Positions 27,574 to 36,347 of a DNA stretch of 64,000 bases are shown piece by piece. Within the stretch, counting starts at the first letter, position 1, and the number at the start of each line of letters is the position of its first letter. The DNA is from Halobacillus campisalis (lineage in GTDB: Bacteria; Bacillota; Bacilli; Bacillales; Halobacillaceae). The position numbers were made by a program, and so were the translations under genes. The notes under the pieces are model-generated. The model saw only the letters and a program-made list of their open reading frames with translations, had not been told where the DNA came from and made no database searches. The DNA is taken from NCBI RefSeq assembly GCF_030345335.1, contig NZ_JAPVRC010000002.1, positions 186,001-250,000 on the forward strand, written 5' to 3'.

Positions 27574-29226
27574 TTGGGTAGGAAAATTATCATTGTCGGT
27601 GGTGTTGCTGGAGGAGCAACAGCTGCTGCAAGGTTGCGAAGGTTAAGTGAGGAAGACCAGATTATTATGATTGAAAGAGGAGAATATATATCTTTTGCGA
27701 ATTGCGGGCTTCCTTATTATATTGGAGAAGTCATTACGGACAGAGAGGCCTTACTAGTTCAAACGGTTGAAGGGATGTCCAATAAATTCAACTTAGACAT
27801 CCGTAATTTAAGTGAAGCAATAGAGGTTAATCGCGAGAAAAAGACAATTAAAATAAAAAATTTAAATACAGGTGAAGTCTATGAGGAGTCCTATGACAAA
27901 CTCATTTTATCTCCTGGTGCGAAGCCGATTGTCCCTCCATTTGAAGGGATTGCTGAAGCAGAGCATTTGTTTACGCTGCGCACAGTACCGGATACAGATC
28001 AAATCAAGAGATGGGTCGATGAGCAGCACCCGAAAGAAGCCGTTGTTATTGGCGGTGGATTTATTGGCTTAGAAATGGCAGAGAATCTCAACCATAGAGG
28101 CATAAAAGTAACAATTGTTGAACTAGGAAACCAAGTGATGTCACCAGTCGACTACGAAATGGCAGCACTTATTAATCAAGAATTGAAGGCAAATGATGTG
28201 GATTTGATTTTTGAAGACGGTGTCAAGGCATTTCAAGATAAAGGAAAAACTATTCAACTCCAAAGTGGGAGGAAGTTGAACAGCGATTTGACGATCATGT
28301 CCATAGGGGTCCAGCCCGATAGCGAACTTGCTCAAAATGCAAACCTTTCTCTCGGCTCTCGAGGAGGTATTCTTGTGAATGAACAGTTACAAACAGAAGA
28401 TGAAAGTATCTACGCTATTGGAGATGCTATTGAAGTAAAAGATTATATCCAACAGACACCAGCTATGATTCCTCTCGCCTGGCCTGCAAATCGTCAAGGT
28501 CGGCTAGTTGCCGATCACATTAATGGGCGTTCCATTTCCTACGAAGGAACACTGGGAACGTCAGTAGCTCAAGTATTCGATTTGACGGTAGCGGCAACGG
28601 GAAATAATGAAAAGTTATTAAAATCACTCAATAAAAACTATGAAGCTATCCATGTACACCCTGCCTCTAATGCCTCTTATTATCCCGGTGGCAGTCCTGT
28701 TTCTTTAAAGCTTTTATTCGATTCAGATACAGGGGCGATTTTAGGAGCTCAGGGTGTCGGATATAAGGGTGTTGAAAAACGTATAGACGTTATCGCTACA
28801 GCTATTAAAGGAAAGTTAAATGTACGGGATTTAGCCGATTTAGAATTGGCTTATGCCCCGCCGTATTCTTCAGCTAAAGACCCTGTAAACATGGCCGGGT
28901 ATGTAGCTGCTAACGTCTTGGATAGTGAAATGAATATTATTCACTACCATCATGTAAGCGACATCGTAGATAAAGGGGAACTTCTCATCGACGTACGAGA
29001 ACCTAGAGAAAGAGACGGAGGAATGATCGACGGATCGATCAACATTCCCTTAGGAGAATTGCGCGCTCGACTAAATGAACTGCCAGATGATCGACATATC
29101 TATGTCCATTGTCAAGTAGGTCTTCGCGGTTATTTAGCTTCAACTATCCTGAAAAATAACGGCTATCAAACAAGCAACTTAAGTGGTGGGTATAAAACCT
29201 ACCAGGCTGCTACTCAAAAGTCATAA
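27574..29226 (+). CDS. cdr: CoA-disulfide reductase fused to rhodanese
   Basis: A 550-residue flavoprotein. Residues 1-445 form the pyridine nucleotide-disulfide oxidoreductase part: IIIVGGVAGGATAAARLRR binds FAD, SFANCGLPYYIG carries the single redox Cys (C44), VVIGGGFIGLEMAENL binds NAD(P)H and IYAIGDAIEV is the second FAD motif. Residues from about 460 to 550 form a rhodanese domain, with DVREPRERDGG and active Cys C513 in VHCQVGLRGY. Such fusions reduce CoA-disulfide or CoA-persulfide and handle sulfane sulfur. The start is TTG with AAAAGGAGAGG upstream. It is monocistronic; the CstR-like site upstream suggests induction by reactive sulfur species. Confidence 0.9.
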   Translation: MGRKIIIVGGVAGGATAAARLRRLSEEDQIIMIERGEYISFANCGLPYYIGEVITDREALLVQTVEGMSNKFNLDIRNLSEAIEVNREKKTIKIKNLNTGEVYEESYDKLILSPGAKPIVPPFEGIAEAEHLFTLRTVPDTDQIKRWVDEQHPKEAVVIGGGFIGLEMAENLNHRGIKVTIVELGNQVMSPVDYEMAALINQELKANDVDLIFEDGVKAFQDKGKTIQLQSGRKLNSDLTIMSIGVQPDSELAQNANLSLGSRGGILVNEQLQTEDESIYAIGDAIEVKDYIQQTPAMIPLAWPANRQGRLVADHINGRSISYEGTLGTSVAQVFDLTVAATGNNEKLLKSLNKNYEAIHVHPASNASYYPGGSPVSLKLLFDSDTGAILGAQGVGYKGVEKRIDVIATAIKGKLNVRDLADLELAYAPPYSSAKDPVNMAGYVAANVLDSEMNIIHYHHVSDIVDKGELLIDVREPRERDGGMIDGSINIPLGELRARLNELPDDRHIYVHCQVGLRGYLASTILKNNGYQTSNLSGGYKTYQAATQKS

Positions 29227-29292
29227 AATAAAAAGAGTATGGTTATTAGTGAAATATATCCCATAAAAAAGTCTCCTAAACTGCTTCTTTTT

Positions 29293-29329
29293 GAAGATGA
29301 TCTCTGTAGTTCACAGGGATCATCTTTTT
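29293..29329 (+). terminator. Rho-independent terminator of cdr
   Basis: AAGATGATCTCTGT and ACAGGGATCATCTT form a stem (one wobble) followed by TTTT, 67 bp after the stop. Confidence 0.85.
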
Positions 29330-29466
29330 ATATTTCATTACCTTTAGTCTGTTTCATGTAAAAAGTAAATATCACCCTCCTTTTTTACATGAAATAGAGG
29401 GTATTTAAGTAATGGAGAGAATACCTAAAATAAGGAAATAAATCAATCCCAAGAGAGGTGAACATC

Positions 29467-30771
29467 TTGTTATTAAAAGCAAAAGCTTATGGAGATTTTG
29501 TGAAAAAAGGTGAGCACACTTATCGTAAATCAGCCTATTTACAATGGGGAGACTCTGAACAATCGTTAGGGGCATGCCTCATGCTTAATCCCGGTTCTGC
29601 TACAATTACTGATGATTTATCACATTCTCTACAAGAGCAAGGTTATGCGAATGGACGGATTAAAACAGAAGACCCGACTATGAGACAGCTGATTAGAATA
29701 GTTGAAGCCATTTATGAAAAAAACTCCGAAATCTGTGGTCGCTTCCACATCTACAATCTCTTTACGCTTCGCCACACAAATGCTGAACAAGCCATCAAGT
29801 TATTTGAAAGCCACGTGGAAGAGGGGGAGTATTCAATCCATGATTCTTTAGTGACAAAAAAGGAATTACAGAAACATCCCTGGCTGATTCTTGGCTGGGG
29901 ACTTAAGCAAAAGAGTAATTGGACGTACCTTAAAGGTGTTAAACAGGAATGGCTGAAAGTTATCGAGGAGGCAGATGTACCGATTATTGGTAAAAAGGAT
30001 GATTCAAGCGGTGAATATTATCACCCGTCTCCGCAGCTTTACTCAAAAAGAGAAAGGATGTTCGAAGAGTTAGTGTCACAGCATCGACAGACAGTCCGCA
30101 CTAAAAAAGGAAGTCAGGATTTAATCGAAAAGTATGTCAATGACAAACAAGCTGAAATCAATCGTGAGATCCTTAAGAGTTCACCGTCACTGCTATCTTT
30201 TATAGAGAATGATAAAGAAATAAAATGGTATTCACCTCTAAAAGATTGTGGTTATAAAGAATATCGAAATGAGTTTCTCAATTGTGATGACAATTGGACA
30301 CCCTATAAGGACAAAATGGATAAATATTGGCCGAAAAGAGGACCCAGCTGGGATGGAATAGCAACGGTCGAAGGAAAAGACGGCAGGAAGGCGTTGCTAC
30401 TAGTAGAAGCAAAAGCCCATGTCAGGGAGATGAACTCCCAATTGAGAGCCTCGGACGATAAAAGTATAGAATTAATTCTAAGAACAATTCAGGAGACGAA
30501 GAGTTTTTTTGGGTCAGAGGTGCCCATTGATACATGGGTGAAGCACTATTACCAGTTGGCTAATCGTTTCGCTTATTTGTATTTGATGAATGAGAAATTC
30601 AACATACCGACCTGGCTCGTTCTTGTTAACTTTGTTAATGATGTAAGCCATAAACCAACTACGATTGATGAATGGTTTAATCACTATAAGAAGGTGTTCA
30701 CTGAATTGGATATAAAGCCTTCATCTTCTGGGATGCTGAGTCATTTAATAACTGTCTATCCTGAGGGTTAG
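29467..30771 (+). CDS. DUF1643-like protein with PD-(D/E)XK-like C-terminal region
   Basis: A protein of about 434 residues with two parts. The first 200 residues resemble DUF1643: SAYLQWGDSEQSLGACLMLNPGSA, DPTMRQLIRIVEAIY, GRFHIYNLFTLRH and WLILGWGLKQ. The second part holds RGPSWDGIATVEG (D296) followed by KALLLVEAKAH (E314, K316), a D...ExK arrangement typical of PD-(D/E)XK nucleases, plus a helical C-terminus. Neither the exact function nor a substrate is known to me. The start is uncertain: TTG at 29467 has AGAGAGG about 8 bases upstream, while GTG at 29458 directly abuts it. A broken copy of its 5' end lies at 27266-27420. No methylase or partner gene is adjacent, so a defence role is only a possibility. 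Confidence 0.6.
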   Translation: MLLKAKAYGDFVKKGEHTYRKSAYLQWGDSEQSLGACLMLNPGSATITDDLSHSLQEQGYANGRIKTEDPTMRQLIRIVEAIYEKNSEICGRFHIYNLFTLRHTNAEQAIKLFESHVEEGEYSIHDSLVTKKELQKHPWLILGWGLKQKSNWTYLKGVKQEWLKVIEEADVPIIGKKDDSSGEYYHPSPQLYSKRERMFEELVSQHRQTVRTKKGSQDLIEKYVNDKQAEINREILKSSPSLLSFIENDKEIKWYSPLKDCGYKEYRNEFLNCDDNWTPYKDKMDKYWPKRGPSWDGIATVEGKDGRKALLLVEAKAHVREMNSQLRASDDKSIELILRTIQETKSFFGSEVPIDTWVKHYYQLANRFAYLYLMNEKFNIPTWLVLVNFVNDVSHKPTTIDEWFNHYKKVFTELDIKPSSSGMLSHLITVYPEG

Positions 30772-30892
30772 GAAGAATTCTAAATCATGATGCTCAGAAG
30801 TTTTGTTGAGCTTAATCTAAGGGTGCTTTCTTTATAATTTTTACAGGGAGTTAAGTGATTTACAAAAACTGCATAAAGGAGAATGATGAAGG

Positions 30893-31273
30893 ATGAGCTG
30901 GAAACCAAAAGGATACTCTTCAGTGTCTCCCTATTTAGTAGTAGACGATGCTAGAGCCTTGATAGATTTCTTAAAGGAAGCTTTCGATGGTGAAGAACTG
31001 CGTGTCTATGAGAGGCGCGATGGTTCAATTATGCACGCAGAAGTAAGACTGGATGATTCCGTAATTATGGTTGGAGAGTCCGTTGAAGAATGGTCTTCCT
31101 ATCCATCTCACATTCACCTTTACGTAAAAGATTCTTTAAATACCTATAATCGGGCGATAAAAGCCGGGGGAGAATCACTACAAGAACCTGTAAATAAGGA
31201 AGGTGATCCCGATCGCCGCGGGGGAGTCGTAGATCCGGCAGGCAACACCTGGTGGATTTCCACCCAATTGTAG
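30893..31273 (+). CDS. VOC (glyoxalase/bleomycin-resistance) family protein, PhnB type
   Basis: A 126-residue single-domain protein of the vicinal oxygen chelate fold. SPYLVVDDARALIDFLKEAFDGEELRV, MHAEVRLDDSVIMVGE, HIHLYVKDSLNTYNRAIKAGG and GVVDPAGNTWWIST give the paired beta-alpha-beta3 units, with H48-like and Glu metal-binding positions partly kept. PhnB-like members have no fixed reaction. The ATG follows AAAGGAG. It is monocistronic and shares a bidirectional terminator with the convergent MFS gene. Confidence 0.8.
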   Translation: MSWKPKGYSSVSPYLVVDDARALIDFLKEAFDGEELRVYERRDGSIMHAEVRLDDSVIMVGESVEEWSSYPSHIHLYVKDSLNTYNRAIKAGGESLQEPVNKEGDPDRRGGVVDPAGNTWWISTQL

Positions 31274-31310
31274 AAGACTAGATTCCACAGTGACTTCATG
31301 TATAAATTCA

Positions 31311-31356
31311 ATCAAAAAACGATCCGACCACATAAAGTTCGGATCGTTTTTTGATT
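31311..31356. terminator. Bidirectional terminator
   Basis: AATCAAAAAACGATCCGA and TCGGATCGTTTTTTGATT form a perfect 18-bp stem with A/T runs on both sides, between the convergent VOC and MFS genes. Confidence 0.9.
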
Positions 31357-31421
31357 GGTAAATATTAAACGATATTAAAAAGTTTCATTTTTACAGCTGT
31401 AATAGCCAGCTCCTTAGTTTA

Positions 31422-32696
31422 TTAATAATTGACAGCTTCATCTTCCTGTTGTTTCTTCCTTGTTTCTCTCTCAATCTTCTTAATGTCTAATTTCATTAAA
31501 ATAGAGACGATAAAGGCCAGAGTTATTAATCCGAGAAAAACGTAAAAGACGGCTGTATAACTATTTGTGCTTGCTCTGATTTGTGAAACTAGCATCGGAC
31601 CGAATACGCCGCCTAAAGACCAGGTTGTTAAAAGGTATCCATGAATGGAACCGAGCTGTTTCGTTCCAAACAAATCTCCGATAAATGCAGGCAGGTTGGA
31701 GAAGCCTCCACCGTAACAACTGACCACAAGCAGGATAAGTACCTGGAATAGAATGACGTTCGTCGTTAAAGGAAGTGTAAAGAAAGCTACGATTTGGATG
31801 AGGAAAAAGATTAGAAAAACATTCGGCCGGCCGATATAGTCAGATGCAGCCGCCCAGCCGAGTCTGCCTCCTCCATTAAAAATCCCCATAATACCGACCA
31901 TCGTAGCTGCCGCCGCGGCTGATAAACCGACCACTTCCTGAGCCATAGGCGAAGCCACGGAAATCATCATAATCCCTGCCGTTGTGTTAATGAGCATCAT
32001 AATCCAAAGCAGCCAAAACCGTTTCGTTTTTATCGCTTCTCTTGAAGTTAGTTGCTGCAAGTCCTTCTTGAAAACTTTTTTACCAGAGGCCATATTCTTT
32101 TTCATCGCTGCTGGCATCCAGCCTTCTGGAGGGGGAGCAATGTAAGAAGCCCCTAAGGTGATAAATACGAAATAAGCAGAGCCTAATATATAGAACGTAT
32201 TGGCTATGCCGACGGTTGTCATTAAATTGGCAGCTACAGGAGCGGTGATTAGAGCCCCTGTGCCAAAGCCTAATACAGCTAATCCAGTGGCTAAACCTCG
32301 TCGGTCTGGAAACCATTTGACTAGTGTCGAGACCGGGGAAATATAACCGATCCCAAGTCCGAGTCCGCTTGCCAGTCCGTATGTAAGCAGGAATAGCGTA
32401 AGGGAATCAACCGCAATCGCGACACCAGAACCTGCTTGTCCAAGTCCGAACAAAATAGCAGAAACCATTGCCGATTTTCTCGGTCCGCTTTTTTCAACAA
32501 ATTTCCCGAATAAGGCGGCAGATGACCCGGCGAGCGCCATCATAATGGTAAATGCAATCGTTACTTCGGTTGGGGACCATCCCATTTCTTCACTTACGGG
32601 CGTAGTGTACACGCTGTATGCGTAAGCTCCCCCTATAGATAGATGAATAGCAATGGCTGATAAAGCAATCAGCCACCTGTTTTTATTGGCTGTCAT
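31422..32696 (-). CDS. MFS transporter, oxalate/formate antiporter (OFA) type
   Basis: A 424-residue 12-helix carrier. RWLIALSAIAIHLSIGGAYAYSVYTTP, MGWSPTEVTIAFTI and the loop KSGPRKSAM are typical of the OFA family (YhjX/OxlT-like), as are VKWFPDRRGLATGLAVLGFGTGA and SLGGVFGPML. These carriers exchange or take up small carboxylates; the substrate is not defined. The upstream frame extends to 32765 but GAGGAGG lies 7 bases before the ATG at 32696, which is therefore the start. It is monocistronic. Confidence 0.82.
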   Translation of the reverse strand: MTANKNRWLIALSAIAIHLSIGGAYAYSVYTTPVSEEMGWSPTEVTIAFTIMMALAGSSAALFGKFVEKSGPRKSAMVSAILFGLGQAGSGVAIAVDSLTLFLLTYGLASGLGLGIGYISPVSTLVKWFPDRRGLATGLAVLGFGTGALITAPVAANLMTTVGIANTFYILGSAYFVFITLGASYIAPPPEGWMPAAMKKNMASGKKVFKKDLQQLTSREAIKTKRFWLLWIMMLINTTAGIMMISVASPMAQEVVGLSAAAAATMVGIMGIFNGGGRLGWAAASDYIGRPNVFLIFFLIQIVAFFTLPLTTNVILFQVLILLVVSCYGGGFSNLPAFIGDLFGTKQLGSIHGYLLTTWSLGGVFGPMLVSQIRASTNSYTAVFYVFLGLITLAFIVSILMKLDIKKIERETRKKQQEDEAVNY

Positions 32697-32955
32697 GAAA
32701 TTCCTCCTCTGTTCTATTATGTAAGCGGATACAAAAAGGATATAACTATTGAGGATTAAAATCAAATTATTTATAATAATTTAAACTTTCTGTAAAAATA
32801 GATATACCATGTAACGAAGGTGTTTAGGCGGAATGAAAGTTCTGGAAAAGAAGCGAAGCCTAAAGAAAGTTGGCTATATAATGAAATGAATCCTTTCGCG
32901 GTATATCTTGTCCAAAAGATTATCCGGTGATTAAGCTGTAATTCCAAACAAAGGT

Positions 32956-33576
32956 ATGGCGGATTTTTTACAGGATTATATAGTAAAGTGGTCACTGTTC
33001 CTTGAAGACAAAACTAAAAAAAATACCGGGGTGTTGTTATTGGCAATAAAGTATAACGTGGGAGGATTATGTTTAATAATATTCTGCATAGGAGTAGCTA
33101 TTTACTCTTTGTATTCTAATTTTAATAACGCATGGTTGATTGCACCTCCGAATTATATTCTCCTTGCAGTTAGTATCACAGCTTTTGTCCTAGGAGTAAA
33201 AGGTTTTAAAGACAAAAGAAACTGGCTTGCGAGATTAAGAAGCTGGTTGACTGTGGTTTTATCATTGTTGTTGGCTGCTGCCCTGTCTTTAGCCTTGTTA
33301 TTTGCATCGTTCTTTTCTTCAATGGGAGTGGATGAACATATTAAAACAGTGAGCTCTCCTAATGAAAAGCACACCATTGATTTCTACCGGTGGGATGCAG
33401 GCGCAGCTGGCACCTTTGGAATAAGAGGGGAGTTAAGTGGACCACTTTGGTTCAAAAAAAGAATATATTATCAAAAACGCATAGAACACGCTAAGGTTAA
33501 TTGGCAAAGTAATAATAAGGTTTCGATAAATAATCACATAATAAACGTGAATAAAGGGGAGACTTTCGGTTACTAA
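32956..33576 (+). CDS. DUF5412-like membrane protein
   Basis: A protein of up to 206 residues with three hydrophobic segments in the first 110 and a conserved-looking soluble tail. The tail, TIDFYRWDAGAAGTFGIRGELSGPLWFKK and a short end with VNINKGE-type residues, is the pattern I associate with DUF5412. Function is unknown. The start is unsure: ATG at 32956 has AAAGG only one base away, and GTG/TTG codons near 33031-33040 are alternatives. A truncated hydrolase gene follows after 31 bp. Confidence 0.6.
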   Translation: MADFLQDYIVKWSLFLEDKTKKNTGVLLLAIKYNVGGLCLIIFCIGVAIYSLYSNFNNAWLIAPPNYILLAVSITAFVLGVKGFKDKRNWLARLRSWLTVVLSLLLAAALSLALLFASFFSSMGVDEHIKTVSSPNEKHTIDFYRWDAGAAGTFGIRGELSGPLWFKKRIYYQKRIEHAKVNWQSNNKVSINNHIINVNKGETFGY

Positions 33577-33607
33577 AAGAGAGTGACCTCATTAAGGAGG
33601 TTTTTCA

Positions 33608-33829
33608 TTGAAACATCATGTACTGTTCATTCATTGTGCCGGCCCACAGGGAGGGAGTCGAGTAAGCAATAGTCTCATTGCTTACTTACAAAAATCGCTT
33701 CATGAGAACTATCATTTTCCCCCTCCTGCTGTGCCAGGTCCTGAAGACCCGAGAAACCCATCTTGGAAAACCAATATAAAAAGACGTAATTTTATTAAAG
33801 AATTACGTCTTTTTATATTGGTTGAGTAA
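33608..33829 (+). pseudogene. Truncated alpha/beta-hydrolase (YdeN/RBBP9-like)
   Basis: The frame starts at TTG behind AAGGAGG and encodes HVLFIHCAGPQGGSRVSNSLIAYLQKSL and PPPAVPGPEDPRNPSWKT, the N-terminal third of a small serine hydrolase normally about 190 residues long. The catalytic Ser (GHSLGG-type), Asp and His parts are missing. The frame then runs into a large terminator-like hairpin and ends. A deletion joining the gene start to a downstream terminator would explain this. Confidence 0.6.
33773..33826. terminator. Long perfect hairpin at the end of the truncated hydrolase
   Basis: Arms of about 20 bp (CCAATATAAAAAGACGTAATT and its complement, loop TTTATTAAAG-like) form a perfect stem with A and T runs, usable in both directions. 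Confidence 0.8.
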
Positions 33830-33915
33830 ATAGTAATGTTTTGAAATAATTGGAACTAAGAACGGAAGAAGGGAAAGAGTGATAAGACTTATTGATAAAG
33901 AGGTGACGGTTTTTT

Positions 33916-34101
33916 ATGAAGTATCAAATCACTACATTTATTTTGGTAGGCGGCTTGGTTGGAGCTTTGACAGATGGTGTGATGATTGGAGTCGGTGCAT
34001 CAGCGCTTGTTTTTATAGCATACAAACTTGAAAAGTATTTGGAAGAAGAAAGAGATCATCATAAGAGCGGGTCTCATTATGAAGCGGAAAGTGAGGATTG
34101 A
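33916..34101 (+). CDS. Small membrane protein, hypothetical
   Basis: A 61-residue peptide with two hydrophobic stretches (TTFILVGGLVGALTDGV and VGASALVFIAYKL) and a charged tail KYLEEERDHHKSGSHYEAESED. AAAGAGGTG precedes the ATG. I recognise no family. It is followed immediately by a second small membrane protein gene, and the two are probably co-translated. Confidence 0.5.
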   Translation: MKYQITTFILVGGLVGALTDGVMIGVGASALVFIAYKLEKYLEEERDHHKSGSHYEAESED

Positions 34102-34106
34102 TAACC

Positions 34107-34307
34107 TTGCCAGATTTATTAGAAAACATGTACGAAGTTTCGGTATTACTGCTACTCTTCTGTTCTTTCATCTTTTACATACATCTCAAAAAAATCAAAC
34201 GGGAAAGGAAGCTTTCAACTTTCGAGTTTGGAATGCTCATCATGGCACAGGCAGCATATTTACTTTGGGCAGGAAGTTCGCTTCTTATGATTTTGGATAA
34301 GAGTTGA
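34107..34307 (+). CDS. Small two-helix membrane protein, hypothetical
   Basis: A peptide of about 66 residues with helices VSVLLLLFCSFIFYIHL and FGMLIMAQAAYLLWAGSSLLMIL separated by a basic loop KKIKRERK. I chose TTG at 34107 because AGTGAGG lies about ten bases upstream; a TTG at 34098 overlaps the previous stop. No family recognised. Confidence 0.45.
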   Translation: MPDLLENMYEVSVLLLLFCSFIFYIHLKKIKRERKLSTFEFGMLIMAQAAYLLWAGSSLLMILDKS

Positions 34308-34428
34308 ATAGTACGTTAGCAAGAGTTGAAGATCGGACAATTCTTATTTTACTTTAGAACTTCAGCATGAGTGGGTGCGAGAAGGGATGGACGAAATAGT
34401 TAGGGAAATGGAGGTAGAGTAACGCAAT

Positions 34429-34474
34429 AAAGGCCTGTTTCCTTTGTTTTTAATACATGGGCGCAGGCCTTCTT
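34429..34474 (-). terminator. Possible terminator between convergent genes
   Basis: AAAGGCCTG and CAGGCCTT pair across a loop of 26 bases; on the minus strand TTATT follows the stem. It would end the ABC exporter operon. Confidence 0.4.
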
Positions 34475-34525
34475 AAATAGCTATTATTGTTCGATAATCA
34501 GTTGCTTATCAACCTTATTTAATAG

Positions 34526-35428
34526 TTACTGCCTTAGGAAGATTTCTTGTAATGATGGTTCATGGACATGTACTGCAAATATATCGATGCCTTCCTTGCT
34601 TAAAGCATGCACTATCGTCGGTATTTCTTCTTCAGCCATGACATCCACCAATAGCATACTGTCCTTCCATTCTATAGAATAAGAAAATAACAAGTTTTTG
34701 ATGTTTTCTTTTTGTTCTTTCTTTATGTGTGAGGATAGTTTTATTTGCACCCTTGATCTCGTTTGATACTTTTTCTTCAATTCCTTCATCGTGCCAGTTG
34801 AGTGAATATGTCCTTCTTTCATAATTGCTATTCTCGTACAGATTCTCTCCACTTCATCAAGGTTGTGGGAGGTCATAAAAATCGTCTTTCCATTCTTTTG
34901 TAATTCAAGAATGAGTCGTTGAATATGAATGGCGGATTCGGCATCAACGCCGGATGTGGGTTCATCGAGAAAAAGAAGTTCAGGGTCGTGGATAAGAGCT
35001 TGAGCAATACCAAGTTTCTTCTTCATTCCAAATGAAAACTTGCCCACTTTTTTCTTTTCGTGTCCTATTAACCCCACAGCTCTTAATACTTCCTCGATTT
35101 TGGAGGTGGCAGCTGGTTTACCGGAAACCTTGCAGAAATACTTTAAATGATCTTTTGCGCTTAAGTGGTCATAAAAAGTTGAGTAATCAGGCAGTACGCC
35201 CACCCGATGCTTAATTTGATCAATATCGTTATTATTGTTCAACAGGAGCATCCTTCCTGAGGTAGGGAGGGTGATGCCGGTGAGCATATTGACAAAGGTT
35301 GTTTTTCCAGCACCATTTCTGCCTAAAAAGCCGAAGATTTCTCCTTTCTCCACCTTTAAGGAAATGGAACTTACTACTTCGTTTCTGGAAAATGACTTGG
35401 ATAATTTCTCGGTTTCTATGACAGGCAT
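34526..35428 (-). CDS. ABC-2 type exporter ATPase
   Basis: A 300-residue ATP-binding subunit. GFLGRNGAGKTTFVNML is Walker A, KFSFGMKKKLGIAQAL contains the signature region, LLFLDEPTSGVD is Walker B with the D-loop, and FMTSHNLDEV holds the switch His. The last 80 residues form the C-terminal domain common to drug/bacitracin-type exporters (EIFLRQ ending). It works with the permease gene upstream, with which it overlaps by one base. The exported compound is unknown; the downstream half of an XRE/DUF2975 unit suggests a self-contained membrane-stress module. Confidence 0.88.
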   Translation of the reverse strand: MPVIETEKLSKSFSRNEVVSSISLKVEKGEIFGFLGRNGAGKTTFVNMLTGITLPTSGRMLLLNNNNDIDQIKHRVGVLPDYSTFYDHLSAKDHLKYFCKVSGKPAATSKIEEVLRAVGLIGHEKKKVGKFSFGMKKKLGIAQALIHDPELLFLDEPTSGVDAESAIHIQRLILELQKNGKTIFMTSHNLDEVERICTRIAIMKEGHIHSTGTMKELKKKYQTRSRVQIKLSSHIKKEQKENIKNLLFSYSIEWKDSMLLVDVMAEEEIPTIVHALSKEGIDIFAVHVHEPSLQEIFLRQ

Positions 35429-36111
35429 CAGAAATCTCTCCTTTTAAATAAGTAGAGGGATAGGACGATAAATAAAGCAGCAAATAGTAAAGGCACTCCT
35501 TGGAGTGGAAATGCTAATTCCGTATAGTAATAAGGGGTGACGTATTTGAGCCACATGATATACCAGCGTTCAGAAAAGTAGGCCCACAGCGACAGTCCCG
35601 GAATCGCCAAGGCGAGAATCAAGCCGATGAACATGGACTGGCTGGATTTTGGAACGGTGTTAGATAATAGGAAAGCCGCACTAATGGAATAAAGGAGAAA
35701 AATCATAATCTCTATGTAATTCGTTAAATGAAACATTCTGGAGGTAAGCGTTATAAATGTGAAACAGGTTCCTATGATAATCAGCCAGAAGAGGACGGTT
35801 CCCATAAACTTACCCAGCAAAATTCTATTCCTGGATGTTTTAGTAACTAAGAACCGAATGGTTTTCGACTCAATTTCTTTATTCACCACACTATGAGACA
35901 GAGCAAACACAAACAGGATGCCGAATAGTGTAATGGTCAGAGTAAGCCCTGATGTGTACATCTCTTTCTGTGTCACCCCTTCAATCTCATCCGGAAAGGC
36001 TGCTCCAAGTCTTGTTGAAACCATTGCCATTCCCAGTAGGATACTAATAATTAACACAGGTTTGAATCCTTTGAACAAATCTTTGCACTCTCTAAAACAG
36101 ATGGCCCACAT
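35428..36111 (-). CDS. ABC-2 type exporter permease
   Basis: A 227-residue integral membrane protein with six hydrophobic segments. The cytoplasmic part SHSVVNKEIESKTIRFLVTKTSRNRILLGKFMG is the elbow region typical of ABC-2 permeases. It is translated just before the ATPase gene (stop and start share one base) and 12 bp after the XRE regulator gene, so all are probably one operon. Confidence 0.8.
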   Translation of the reverse strand: MWAICFRECKDLFKGFKPVLIISILLGMAMVSTRLGAAFPDEIEGVTQKEMYTSGLTLTITLFGILFVFALSHSVVNKEIESKTIRFLVTKTSRNRILLGKFMGTVLFWLIIIGTCFTFITLTSRMFHLTNYIEIMIFLLYSISAAFLLSNTVPKSSQSMFIGLILALAIPGLSLWAYFSERWYIMWLKYVTPYYYTELAFPLQGVPLLFAALFIVLSLYLFKRRDF

Positions 36112-36123
36112 ACTTTTACCTCC

Positions 36124-36336
36124 CTATTTTTCTTCTTCCTCCACATATTCAAGTAAATCACCAGGTTGACATTCCAAAGCTCTACACAAAGCATCTAGTG
36201 TAGAAAAACGCACGGCTTTTCCTTTTTCATTTTTCAAAATGGATAAGTTGGCAGGTGTAATTCCCACGATCTCGGATAGTTTGTTTAATGACATTTTCCG
36301 TTGCGCCATCATTACGTCTAGTTTGATTCGTATCAT
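36124..36336 (-). CDS. XRE-family regulator, YozG type
   Basis: A 70-residue helix-turn-helix protein: MSLNKLSEIVGITPANLSILKNEKGKAVRFSTLDALCRALECQPGDLLEY is nearly the whole protein. This short Cro/CI type commonly follows a DUF2975 membrane protein, as here. It lies between the DUF2975 gene and the exporter genes and probably regulates this operon. Confidence 0.85.
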   Translation of the reverse strand: MIRIKLDVMMAQRKMSLNKLSEIVGITPANLSILKNEKGKAVRFSTLDALCRALECQPGDLLEYVEEEEK

Positions 36337-36347
36337 AGTTAACCGCC

